Shown here piece after piece: positions 1 through 6,295 of a DNA stretch of 7,095 bases (its first letter is position 1; each line of letters starts with the position of its first letter). The position numbers and the translations under genes are program-made. Where the stretch lies: NCBI GenBank assembly GCA_031281385.1, contig JAITFL010000197.1, positions 1 through 7,095 of the forward strand, in the 5' to 3' direction. The stretch comes from Holophagales bacterium. GTDB lineage: Bacteria; Acidobacteriota; Holophagae; Holophagales; Holophagaceae. The notes beneath the pieces were generated by a model. That model was not told the DNA's origin and did no database searches. It saw nothing but the letters and a program-made list of their open reading frames with translations.

Positions 1-351
1 GAGGGCAACCATTCCATGGCGGCCTTTGCTGACTTGGCCCCGGAGGAAAACCCCCACTGCCAGATTTACAAATGCGAATTGAAGGTGTGTGAAAGCATGT
101 TGCTATTGCGGGTCGTGGGCAAATTTTTTCTCAGGAAGCAAGTCAGAAGGATGGTGGGGGCAGCGGTCCAATGCGGTATGGGAAAAGTGGGCTTGGAGCA
201 AATAAAAAGGGACATAAAATCACCCAAGGGCGACTCCGCGCTATTTTGGGCGGAGAGGGCCGCACCAGCCGCTGGCTTATTTTTGGAATCAGTCAGCTAC
301 CAAGGGGGGGCTGGCATCACAGAATTGTCCCCAGTCCTAAAAATTATTTAG
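1..351 (+). CDS. truA: tRNA pseudouridine synthase A, C-terminal part (5' end outside window)
   Basis: TruA converts uridines 38-40 of the tRNA anticodon arm to pseudouridine in the cytoplasm. The frame is open from base 1, so the ATG at 16 is internal and not a start. The visible 116 residues match the end of the family: an EGNH/F segment (residues 1-9) corresponding to the conserved GTHDF/F element, the GKFFLRKQVRRMVG block (40-53) corresponding to the family's F-hhMVRniVG segment, a CGMG turn (58-61), and the closing APAAGLFLESVSY strand (88-100). The catalytic aspartate lies upstream, outside the window. After the conserved end there is a short tail of about 16 residues before the TAG. 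The arginine-rich 'RKQVRR' is somewhat unusual against the common 'hnMVRn'. The next gene has its own promoter, so truA probably ends its own transcript or reads into hppA. Identification is by motif recognition, not a search. Confidence 0.88.
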   Translation, partial: EGNHSMAAFADLAPEENPHCQIYKCELKVCESMLLLRVVGKFFLRKQVRRMVGAAVQCGMGKVGLEQIKRDIKSPKGDSALFWAERAAPAAGLFLESVSYQGGAGITELSPVLKII

Positions 352-368
352 AATTTTGTTTTGTGGAT

Positions 369-377
369 TGGTATAAT
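369..377 (+). promoter_or_regulatory. Extended -10 sigma-70-type promoter for hppA
   Basis: TGgTATAAT at 369-377 is a perfect extended -10 (TGnTATAAT). No good -35 exists: the best candidate, TTAGAA at 348-353 with an 18-bp spacer, matches only 3 of 6 bases, as is usual for extended -10 promoters. Transcription would start near 384, giving an hppA leader of about 83 nt. The element lies 18 bp after the truA stop, so hppA should be transcribed independently. Confidence 0.7.
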
Positions 378-466
378 GATCTGTCTTTTAGGCGCTTCAG
401 GGCCGCTTTTGCACCCGTGGGGCGTTTTCAAGGTAATTCAACAATATTCATTGCCAGGGGGTACAC

Positions 467-3019
467 ATGTTGATGCAGTTGTTTAGACGGCTTATTGCCT
501 CACCAAAATCAAGGGTGGCCTATTTAGTGGGCTTACTCGCTTTTTTCGCTGGGGCGCTTTTTCTGCGCGCACAAGAGACCATCGGCGAGGCCGTAGAAGC
601 CATAGAAGAGCTTCATGGCTTAGAAACCGCAAAGGTCCATGTTTTCACATGGTTCGCGCCATTCCGCGATGCGGAGTTCGGACCCTTTGAGCGAGTTTCG
701 CTGGTGATAGTGCTGGCCATAGCCGTGGCCGGCCTTCTCTATGCCCTTATGCTGGTCAAGCAGGTGCGAAGCGCTGACAAGGGCACGGCCAAGATGCAGG
801 AAATCGGAGCCGCCGTGCGCGAGGGCGCAAACGCCTACTTAGCGGCACAGTTCCGCAAGATAGGCCCCTTGATCATCATCATCACGATCCTGCTCTATTT
901 CAGCACCCAAAGCGACCTACAGGCATTCAAGTTTGGCCGCGCCATCGCCTTCATGATAGGTGCCCTGTTCTCATGGACAGTGGGCTTTGTCGGGATGCGC
1001 TTGGCCACAATCGGTAACTTGCGAGTCGCCGCCGCTGCTAAGCACAGCTATGGAACTGCTATGCAGCTGGGCTATCGCACGGGTACTATCACGGGGATGC
1101 TCACGGACGGCTTGGGCCTATTGGGCGGCACACTGATCTTCTTGGTGTTCGGCTCCCAAGCATACGAAGCTCTTTTGGGCTTTGGCTTTGGCGGCACGCT
1201 GCTGGCCCTCTTTATTCGCGTGGGCGGCGGCATCTATACCAAAGCCGCTGACGTCGGTGCTGACTTGGTTGGTAAGATAGAGAAAGACATTCCCGAAGAC
1301 GACCCGCGCAACGCCGCAACAATCGCCGACAACGTGGGCGACAACGTGGGCGACTGCGCCGGAATGGCGGCCGATATTTTCGAGAGCTATGAAGTAACCA
1401 TAGTGGCGGCGATGATACTCGGCATGGCCACATTTGGCCACAAGGGCGTTCTGTTTCCCTTGCTGGTCCGCGGCATAGGGGTGCTTGGCTCGATCATAAG
1501 CACTTACACGGTCAAGGCCGGCCCCAACGACACCAGCGACACGGCACTTAAAAGTGTCCACCGCGGCTTCTGGATCGGCTCCATCATCTCCGTTGTGGGC
1601 TTCTTTGTAATGGGCTGGTTCTATCTCCGCTTTACTCCAGACTATTTTGCTGCTAACCAAATGGCCACGCTGGGCTTCCCTGGCGGCGACCCGACCCAAC
1701 TGCCGTTTTGGGCCAATTTCGGCCAAGCTGGCCTTGATATGCGGCCAGCCATTACATGCCTGATAGGCGTGTTCTTGGCGGTGGCGCTCAACAAGGCGAC
1801 CAGCTACTACACGCACACCAGCCACCCGCCCGTGAAGGGTTTGGCCAAGGCCTGCACCACTGGTCACGCCACGAACATCATAGAAGGCTTTGCCGTGGGC
1901 TACGAATCAACCGTCGTGACGCTGGTGATTCTCGCTGCGGCAATCTTCCTTTCCGTTTTGGTCTATGCAGGTACACCGGCAACTTTCATCGCCTATGGCG
2001 TGGCCATGGCTGGCATTGGCATGCTGACGCTGACAGGCAACACCATATCCATGGACGTCTTTGGGCCAGTGGCGGACAACGCCAACGGCATCGGCGAGAT
2101 GGGCTATGACAAAGATGAGATGGAAGCGGCTGAGCCAGGCAGCTACAAGCGCGCCCGCCAGATACTGGCCGACCTCGACGCCGTGGGCAACACCACCAAG
2201 GCCGAGACCAAGGGCATAGCCATCGGCAGCGCAGTAATAGCTGCCGTGTCGCTATTTTCCAGCTTCATAGCCGTCATTGCGGTTGGCAGCGAAGACAAGC
2301 TTGCCGAAATGACCATGGAACAGTACAACAACATCAAGGGCCTTCTCACCGTGGCAGACCCCAAAGTCCTGATAGGCCTGCTGCTGGGCGGCGCAGTCCC
2401 ATTCCTCTTCAGCTCTAGCCTTATCAGGGCCGTTGGCCGCGCCGCATACTATATTGTCAAAGAGTGCCGCCTCCAGTTTCGCGATGCGGACATCTGGAAG
2501 GGCACCAAGAAGCCCGACTATGGCCGCGTTGTCAATATCTGCACCTCCACGGCCCAAAAAGAACTTGTTGGCCCTGTGCTATTGGCTATAGCCGCGCCCT
2601 TGGCGGTCGGCCTCTTGCTGGGTACGTACGCTATGGGCGGCTTTTTGGCCGGCATGATTGTGGTGGGCCAACTGCTCGCAGTGTTCATGGCCAACGCCGG
2701 CGGAGCTTGGGACAACGCCAAGAAGATGATTGAAGACGGCGTTTACGGCGGCAAGGGCAGCGAAGCCCACAAGGCGGCAGTCACGGGCGACACAGTAGGC
2801 GACCCGCTGAAAGACACTGCCGGCCCAGCGATCAACCCGCTGATCAAGGTCATGAACATGGTCAGCCTGCTGCTACTGGGCGTTGTGATGAGCTTCTCCC
2901 TCAGCGAAGGCACGGGCAGCAAAACAGTGGGCGCTATCCTCGCCATAATCTGCATAGCCGCCATTGTGTGGGGCGTGGTGCAGAGCAAGAAAGAAGCACC
3001 TGGGCTCACCGAAGATTAA
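467..3019 (+). CDS. hppA: Membrane-bound ion-pumping pyrophosphatase, K+-independent type
   Basis: An integral membrane enzyme that hydrolyses pyrophosphate and pumps ions, most likely H+, across the inner membrane. The ATG at 467 follows AGGGGG (456-461) by 5 nt; a second in-frame ATG at 473 is also possible. Family hallmarks are GGGIYTKAADVGADLVGK (253-270), the Mg/PPi-binding acidic stretch EDDPRN...ADNVGDNVGDCAGMAAD (277-303), NAGGAWDNAKK (743-753) and GDTVGDPLKDTAGPAINPLIK (774-794). In GNTTKAETKG (574-583) a lysine (K578) stands where K+-dependent enzymes have alanine, the accepted marker of the K+-independent subclass. At 850 residues it is longer than most bacterial members (about 650-780). 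The excess is largely N-terminal: a basic, then hydrophobic segment (about 1-34) and a polar stretch (35-75) precede the canonical first helix (about 77-97). Na+ versus H+ use cannot be decided by eye. Arginine is mostly CGC (18 of 26), unlike galK in this window. Confidence 0.97.
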   Translation: MLMQLFRRLIASPKSRVAYLVGLLAFFAGALFLRAQETIGEAVEAIEELHGLETAKVHVFTWFAPFRDAEFGPFERVSLVIVLAIAVAGLLYALMLVKQVRSADKGTAKMQEIGAAVREGANAYLAAQFRKIGPLIIIITILLYFSTQSDLQAFKFGRAIAFMIGALFSWTVGFVGMRLATIGNLRVAAAAKHSYGTAMQLGYRTGTITGMLTDGLGLLGGTLIFLVFGSQAYEALLGFGFGGTLLALFIRVGGGIYTKAADVGADLVGKIEKDIPEDDPRNAATIADNVGDNVGDCAGMAADIFESYEVTIVAAMILGMATFGHKGVLFPLLVRGIGVLGSIISTYTVKAGPNDTSDTALKSVHRGFWIGSIISVVGFFVMGWFYLRFTPDYFAANQMATLGFPGGDPTQLPFWANFGQAGLDMRPAITCLIGVFLAVALNKATSYYTHTSHPPVKGLAKACTTGHATNIIEGFAVGYESTVVTLVILAAAIFLSVLVYAGTPATFIAYGVAMAGIGMLTLTGNTISMDVFGPVADNANGIGEMGYDKDEMEAAEPGSYKRARQILADLDAVGNTTKAETKGIAIGSAVIAAVSLFSSFIAVIAVGSEDKLAEMTMEQYNNIKGLLTVADPKVLIGLLLGGAVPFLFSSSLIRAVGRAAYYIVKECRLQFRDADIWKGTKKPDYGRVVNICTSTAQKELVGPVLLAIAAPLAVGLLLGTYAMGGFLAGMIVVGQLLAVFMANAGGAWDNAKKMIEDGVYGGKGSEAHKAAVTGDTVGDPLKDTAGPAINPLIKVMNMVSLLLLGVVMSFSLSEGTGSKTVGAILAIICIAAIVWGVVQSKKEAPGLTED

Positions 3020-3049
3020 TTTTTCGGCTCTGCAATAAAACTGCATTGG

Positions 3050-3082
3050 TGCCGACTTGCGACTAGAAAGTGCAAGTCGGCA
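3050..3082. terminator. Hairpin between convergent genes, probable two-way terminator
   Basis: A perfect 11-bp stem, TGCCGACTTGC (3050-3060) with GCAAGTCGGCA (3072-3082), closes an 11-nt loop. It sits 30 bp after the hppA stop and 6 bp after the stop of the minus-strand glycosyltransferase gene, where a shared terminator is expected. The T-tracts are poor on both sides (TAATTGTTATTG on the plus strand, interrupted T's on the minus strand), so it may be a weak or Rho-assisted terminator or an RNA 3'-end stabiliser. Confidence 0.6.
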
Positions 3083-3088
3083 TAATTG

Positions 3089-4861
3089 TTATTGCCCCAC
3101 AAACCTCAGCAGCACAGCCTTGGGGGAAGAACCGTCAACCACTTCCCAAGCGTTTTGCAATTCTTCGGGCAGGGCCTGCCAAGCTTTTCTAGTGGAAATA
3201 GCCCAGATGGGTTTGTCGGGGCATTCGCTCTTTAGGCGCAGACCTGTTTCAGTGAGTGCCTGGCGGTCTTCAACGAACCAGCGTGCCTGTTCCTCTTGCG
3301 GCAGTCTGTCCCGGCCAAAGTAAAGCTCCCCCGTGCCGCCCACGACAGTTATTCTGTCTTTCACTAAGAAGGGCAGAGCCTGAAAGTAATTTCCGTGGCT
3401 TATCCACTGAATTTTTCCCCTGCCCTGTAATTCATGCGGAACATTGGCGATCAGCCTATCAATGGTGCTTTGCTCTCCATTGATGCGCTGCGCTGCAAAT
3501 ACCAAAATGACCAATAAGGCAGAATGCCAAGCCATCCACCTCTGTGTCGTGAGCTCGTGGCTCTTGGCGGCCCATGCCCCCGCAAGCGAAAAGCCTATGC
3601 CAAGGAACAATAGCCAAAGCGCGCCGTTGGACTGCCTGAAATCCGCTACCCACTGGGCGGGACTGGCCGCCATCATTGGGGAAATATACGCCACCGCCGC
3701 CGCCGCAAAAAATATGGCCCCAAGGGAAAGCATCTCTATGCCCGTGCGCTTCATGGGCAAAAAGCCGTCAGACTCTTTTTGAAACGCCATCGCCAAAACT
3801 ATTATCGGCGCGACGCAGAGCAGCACGTATGGTATCAATTTTGAGCCAGATGCCGAAAAGAACAACAACGGCCATGCGAACAATGCCACCATCAGCGCGA
3901 CTGCCCACTTGTTTAGCTGGGAGCTATCCAAGGTTGGCCCTGCCCTCCTACCAACGAACCTAATGGCCCTCTTCAACCCTATAAAACAAGCACTGAGCCA
4001 AGGAAGCAGCCCCGCCAGTATCACTGGGACAAAATACAGCTTGTCCAAAATGGGGTTGTTGCTGCCCTGCCTTTCGTGCCTGTGGCTCAGAAAGCGCTCT
4101 ATGTGCTCCGTGTAGAAAAAGAAATGGGCATGGCCAGGGTTTGCCCTGTTGACCAGCACAAGCCAAGGCGCGACTAGGGCCGTGAATAGAAGCCAACCAT
4201 ATGGAGAAAAAATTGTTTTCAGGATTGCTGTCCGCAATTTGGCATCTTTCCACGCGACAAAGACGCTAAAAAATATCGCGCCGCCGACAAGGACCACAAC
4301 CGCCGGCCCTTTGGTCAAAAAGGCGCAAGCCGCGCCAACAAAAAAGGTAAGCGTCCAGCCCATTGTTGGCCAGCGCCCGCCAGAATGATACCGCAGGCTC
4401 ACTGCCTCAATGACGGCAACGGAGGAAAAAAAACACAGCGCACTGAATAGGGCGTCCAGGGTTAGTATCTGCCCGCAGACAAATTGCAATATGCTGGACG
4501 CAGCGGCAAAGGCGGCCCAAGTGGGCCATTTACATCCAAACCGCTTTGAAAGCCTCCAGACCGCCCACATCGTCAACAATGACGCTAGAGCCAATGGCAG
4601 TCTAGCTGCAAAGGCAGACTCTCCAAAGGCTTTCATCGAAATGGCGGATAGCCAATATTGGAACGGCGGTTTTTCAAAATAGAGAACATAGTTTAGGTGC
4701 GGCGTCAGCCAGTCCCCGCTTTCTAGCATTTCCCTCGGTATCTCGGCATAGCGCCCCTCGTCAGGCTGCCAGAGCGGCCTCATAAACAGCGGCAGCAGGC
4801 CAAGGGCCAGCCAGACTAAAGTGAATTGCAGCTTTTCGGTTGGCTTCGCTCTCTCAGGCAT
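3089..4861 (-). CDS. arnT: ArnT-like polyprenyl-phosphate-sugar glycosyltransferase (GT-C fold)
   Basis: A polytopic inner-membrane transferase of the ArnT/PMT_2 class, expected to move a sugar from a polyprenyl-phosphate carrier to an envelope acceptor such as lipid A on the periplasmic side. The 590-residue product begins with a membrane helix (about 13-31), then the first periplasmic loop with the family signature: WQPDEGRYAEIPREML (31-46, acidic pair D34/E35) and YFEKPPFQYWL (61-71). Many hydrophobic segments follow, then a soluble C-terminal tail of about 130 residues (from about 458). The length is close to E. coli ArnT (550). The ATG at 4861 was chosen over the ATG at 4897 because AGGGG (4873-4869) lies 7 nt before it. 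That motif overlaps the TAG stop of the upstream gene, so translational coupling is likely. The upstream ArnA-type gene supports an L-Ara4N-like role, but the sugar is unproven; other GT-C transferases share these motifs. Confidence 0.85.
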   Translation of the reverse strand: MPERAKPTEKLQFTLVWLALGLLPLFMRPLWQPDEGRYAEIPREMLESGDWLTPHLNYVLYFEKPPFQYWLSAISMKAFGESAFAARLPLALASLLTMWAVWRLSKRFGCKWPTWAAFAAASSILQFVCGQILTLDALFSALCFFSSVAVIEAVSLRYHSGGRWPTMGWTLTFFVGAACAFLTKGPAVVVLVGGAIFFSVFVAWKDAKLRTAILKTIFSPYGWLLFTALVAPWLVLVNRANPGHAHFFFYTEHIERFLSHRHERQGSNNPILDKLYFVPVILAGLLPWLSACFIGLKRAIRFVGRRAGPTLDSSQLNKWAVALMVALFAWPLLFFSASGSKLIPYVLLCVAPIIVLAMAFQKESDGFLPMKRTGIEMLSLGAIFFAAAAVAYISPMMAASPAQWVADFRQSNGALWLLFLGIGFSLAGAWAAKSHELTTQRWMAWHSALLVILVFAAQRINGEQSTIDRLIANVPHELQGRGKIQWISHGNYFQALPFLVKDRITVVGGTGELYFGRDRLPQEEQARWFVEDRQALTETGLRLKSECPDKPIWAISTRKAWQALPEELQNAWEVVDGSSPKAVLLRFVGQ

Positions 4862-4871
4862 TTGGCATCCC

Positions 4872-5903
4872 CTATGTTGTGGGCTTGAACTCTTCAATGA
4901 AGAAATTCATGGCTTTTTCCAAAGATTCGCGCAGGCCCACCTTGGGCGAAAATCCAAACGTCTCCTGCATCCGCCTGATACTGGGAGCCCGCCTTGAGAC
5001 GTCTTGGTAGCCCTCGCCGTAGTAGTCGCCGCTCTTTGTCTCTTTGAGGCTGCCCTCTTTGAGCCCCGCCTGTTTTCGGAACGGATGGCCATTCCAAATT
5101 TCGATCATCGCCTCGGCTATCTCCCTCACGCTCTTTTCGTTGTTGGGGTTGCCTATGTTGAATATCTTTCCATCGGCCCTGCTGCCCTCATTGGCCAATA
5201 TCGCCATCAGGCCGTCCATTGCGTCGCTTATGTCGCAGAAGCAGCGGCGGGCGTGGCCGCCATCTACAAGATTTAGCGGCTCGCCATTCAGCAGGTTCCA
5301 CGTGAATTGTGTGACCAAGCGGCTGCCCCCGCCTTTGGCCGCCTCTAGGCTGTCCAGCCTGGGGCCCATCCAGTTGAATGGCCTAAATAGGGTGAACTGC
5401 AGGCCCTTTTGGAACCCATGCGCCCATATCACGCGGTCCAGCAACTGCTTGGACGTACTATATATCCACCTATTCTTGCTGATCGGACCCGTGACCAAGT
5501 TGCTTTGCTCCTCGTCAAACTCTGCGTCTGGACACATCCCATACACTTCGGACGTACTTGGGAACAAGATGCGTTTGTGGTGCTTGGCGCAAAGTTTGAC
5601 CACTTTTAGGTTTTCTTCAAAGTCGAGTTGAAACACTCTCAACGGGTCGGTCACATACACCTTTGGCGTGGCTATGGCGACCAAGGGCAACACGACATCG
5701 CATAGCTCCACCTGGCACTCTATCCATTCGCCGCTTTGGGCTATGTCGCCTTGGAAAAAAGTGAATCTGGGGCTGCTCATGTGCCCCCCAATCTTGCCGC
5801 TGGACAAATCCATGCCCACTATTTCCCAATCTGTGTCGAGAAGGATGCGGTCCGCCAAGTGCGACCCGATGAACCCATTGACCCCAAGAATAAGTACTTT
5901 CAC
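4872..5903 (-). CDS. arnA: Stand-alone ArnA-type UDP-glucuronate decarboxylase (no formyltransferase domain)
   Basis: A short-chain dehydrogenase/epimerase-fold enzyme that oxidises and decarboxylates UDP-glucuronate to a UDP-4-keto-pentose, the first step toward UDP-L-Ara4N. The 343 residues match the C-terminal half of E. coli ArnA through most of their length. Visible are the NAD-binding GVNGFIG (7-13) with D32 after strand 2, CDVVLPLVAIATP (68-80), FPSTSEVYGM (114-123) with S118/E119 equivalent to ArnA S433/E434, Y148 and K152 of YxxxK, FRPFNWMGPR (173-182), and RAPSIR with R305 equivalent to ArnA R619. Thus the complete decarboxylase catalytic set is present, while the N-terminal formyltransferase half of ArnA is absent. 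A serine at 118 rather than cysteine argues against a plant-type UDP-apiose synthase. GTG at 5903 was chosen because GGAG (5913-5910) lies 6 nt upstream and the protein then begins at the Rossmann strand; ATG at 5915 has no such motif. The product could also be UDP-xylose, as in some bacterial homologues. Confidence 0.9.
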   Translation of the reverse strand: MKVLILGVNGFIGSHLADRILLDTDWEIVGMDLSSGKIGGHMSSPRFTFFQGDIAQSGEWIECQVELCDVVLPLVAIATPKVYVTDPLRVFQLDFEENLKVVKLCAKHHKRILFPSTSEVYGMCPDAEFDEEQSNLVTGPISKNRWIYSTSKQLLDRVIWAHGFQKGLQFTLFRPFNWMGPRLDSLEAAKGGGSRLVTQFTWNLLNGEPLNLVDGGHARRCFCDISDAMDGLMAILANEGSRADGKIFNIGNPNNEKSVREIAEAMIEIWNGHPFRKQAGLKEGSLKETKSGDYYGEGYQDVSRRAPSIRRMQETFGFSPKVGLRESLEKAMNFFIEEFKPTT

Positions 5904-5909
5904 AAGCTG

Positions 5910-5913
5910 CTCC
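5910..5913 (-). promoter_or_regulatory. Shine-Dalgarno motif deciding the GTG start of the arnA-type gene
   Basis: GGAG on the minus strand, 6 nt before GTG at 5903-5901. It overlaps the upstream in-frame ATG (5915-5913), which itself has no purine-rich motif at the right distance. This makes GTG the better start and moves it 4 codons downstream. Confidence 0.6.
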
Positions 5914-5920
5914 ATCGCGA

Positions 5921-5949
5921 ACTATAGCAATTTGCGCTTTTATTGTCCG
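5921..5949 (-). promoter_or_regulatory. Candidate proximal promoter of the arnA/arnT operon
   Basis: On the minus strand, CGGACA (5949-5944, 4 of 6 to TTGACA), a 17-bp spacer and TATAGT (5926-5921, 5 of 6 to TATAAT). Transcription would start near 5914, leaving an 11-nt leader that still holds the GGAG motif. The -35 lies inside the arm of the first hairpin, so the hairpin could interfere with it. The call rests on consensus match only. Confidence 0.35.
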
Positions 5950-5984
5950 CTTGACGGTGGGCAAAGCCCGCCTACGGACAATAA
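5940..5984. repeat. Compound hairpin 1 of a three-hairpin cluster
   Basis: The outer stem TTATTGTCCG (5940-5949) pairs with CGGACAATAA (5975-5984), 10 bp and perfect. The inner stem GGTGGGC (5956-5962) pairs with GCCCGCC (5966-5972), with one G-T pair and an AAA loop. An asymmetric internal loop (6 versus 2 nt) separates them. There is no T-tract on either side, so it does not look like a standard terminator. Confidence 0.85.
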
Positions 5985-5987
5985 GCG

Positions 5988-6013
5988 GCAAGGATTTGCA
6001 AACAAATCCTTGC
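5988..6013. repeat. Hairpin 2 of the cluster
   Basis: Perfect inverted repeat: GCAAGGATTTG (5988-5998) and CAAATCCTTGC (6003-6013), an 11-bp stem with the 4-nt loop CAAA. It lies 3 nt from hairpin 1 and directly abuts hairpin 3. Confidence 0.9.
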
Positions 6014-6048
6014 ATAGCAGTTCAACCTACAATAGGTTGAACTGCTAT
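6014..6048. repeat. Hairpin 3 of the cluster, perfect 16-bp stem
   Basis: Perfect inverted repeat: ATAGCAGTTCAACCTA (6014-6029) and TAGGTTGAACTGCTAT (6033-6048), with the 3-nt loop CAA. The right arm end also fits a competing short stem, GCTATA (6044-6049) with TATAGC (6054-6059). A 16-bp perfect stem is far beyond chance expectation at this scale. Confidence 0.92.
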
Positions 6049-6051
6049 ATA

Positions 6052-6078
6052 AGTATAGCGCGGCGGCTGTTCCTGCAA
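6052..6078 (-). promoter_or_regulatory. Candidate distal promoter of the arnA/arnT operon
   Basis: On the minus strand, TTGCAG (6078-6073) and TATACT (6057-6052), with a short 15-bp spacer. If used, transcription would start near 6045 and the leader of about 140 nt would contain hairpins 1 and 2 and part of hairpin 3. The spacer is shorter than the usual 16-18 bp, so this is a weak call and competes with the proximal candidate at 5921-5949. Confidence 0.25.
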
Positions 6079-6117
6079 TGTCGGACTGTCGGCCTATGGA
6101 AGCCTGGAGTTTCATAA

Positions 6118-6141
6118 AAATGGTAACAAAATTGTAATATT
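6118..6141. promoter_or_regulatory. Operator-like direct repeat, copy A
   Basis: A 24-bp unit that matches 6208-6231 at 20 of 24 positions. Its core is an imperfect dyad TnACAnnnnTGTnA at 6124-6137 (TAACA, AAAT, TGTAA). Such dyads are typical of sites for dimeric helix-turn-helix repressors. No regulator gene is in view, so the binder is unknown. Confidence 0.45.
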
Positions 6142-6207
6142 TTGCTCCAACTTTTTGTAAATGCCTTTATTGCTTTATTTCTATATTCCAGCACGGTGGC
6201 CTTTTGC

Positions 6208-6231
6208 AAATCGTGACAAAAATGTAATACT
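6208..6231. promoter_or_regulatory. Operator-like direct repeat, copy B
   Basis: The second copy of the unit at 6118-6141, exactly 90 bp further on. It has the same dyad core TnACAnnnnTGTnA at 6214-6227 (TGACA, AAAA, TGTAA). It lies 64 bp before the galK start, where it would overlap a possible weak promoter (TTTGCA at 6203-6208, 16-bp spacer, TAATAC at 6225-6230), so a bound protein could block galK. Confidence 0.45.
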
Positions 6232-6283
6232 CGTTCATCGGCAGATGGCCCTATCATTAGATTTTGTGGCAGTACTCCATTTC

Positions 6284-6288
6284 GGAGG
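6284..6288 (+). promoter_or_regulatory. Shine-Dalgarno motif deciding the TTG start of galK
   Basis: GGAGG, a strong match to the anti-Shine-Dalgarno, 7 nt before TTG at 6296. The alternative in-frame ATG codons at 6245 and 6371 lack such a motif, and the latter would leave only 3 residues before the first kinase motif. Confidence 0.75.
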
Positions 6289-6295
6289 CGGCAAA

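Larger units (their letters stand above)
5904..6295. other. Divergent intergenic region between arnA-type gene and galK
   Basis: About 390 bp without a credible gene. Its left third (5940-6048) is packed with three hairpins. Its right part (about 6110-6240) is AT-rich and carries two copies of a direct repeat with an internal dyad, the likely control region of galK and possibly of the divergent operon. Bases 6060-6110 show nothing I can name. The small open frames crossing it have no ribosome-binding motif or recognisable domain. Confidence 0.75.

Noticed and set aside
171..473. 100-codon frame overlapping the end of truA and the hppA leader
   Set aside because: Shifted frame of truA, covers the hppA promoter, and the product has no familiar features.
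1118..1867. 249-codon open frame on the minus strand inside hppA
   Set aside because: It lies fully antisense to conserved hppA coding sequence, has no recognisable domain, and is explained by the GC-biased codon positions of hppA.
3033..3046. Small TGCA/TGCA inverted repeat after hppA
   Set aside because: Only 4-5 bp per arm, expected by chance; the 11-bp stem at 3050-3082 is the credible structure there.
5044..5631. 195-codon open frame on the plus strand across the arnA-type gene
   Set aside because: Antisense shadow of a strongly conserved enzyme; no domain or ribosome-binding motif.
5940..6048. CRISPR array or integron attachment site as explanation of the hairpins
   Set aside because: The three inverted repeats differ in sequence and there are no regularly spaced identical repeats; no Cas or integrase gene is in view.
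5668..6117. 149-codon plus-strand frame through the start of the arnA-type gene and the hairpin cluster
   Set aside because: Its first part is antisense to the Rossmann domain and the rest simply reads the inverted repeats; no ribosome-binding motif.
6123..6141. Pho box
   Set aside because: The unit lacks the spaced CTGTCAT direct repeats; the ACA/TGT dyad fits a palindromic operator better.
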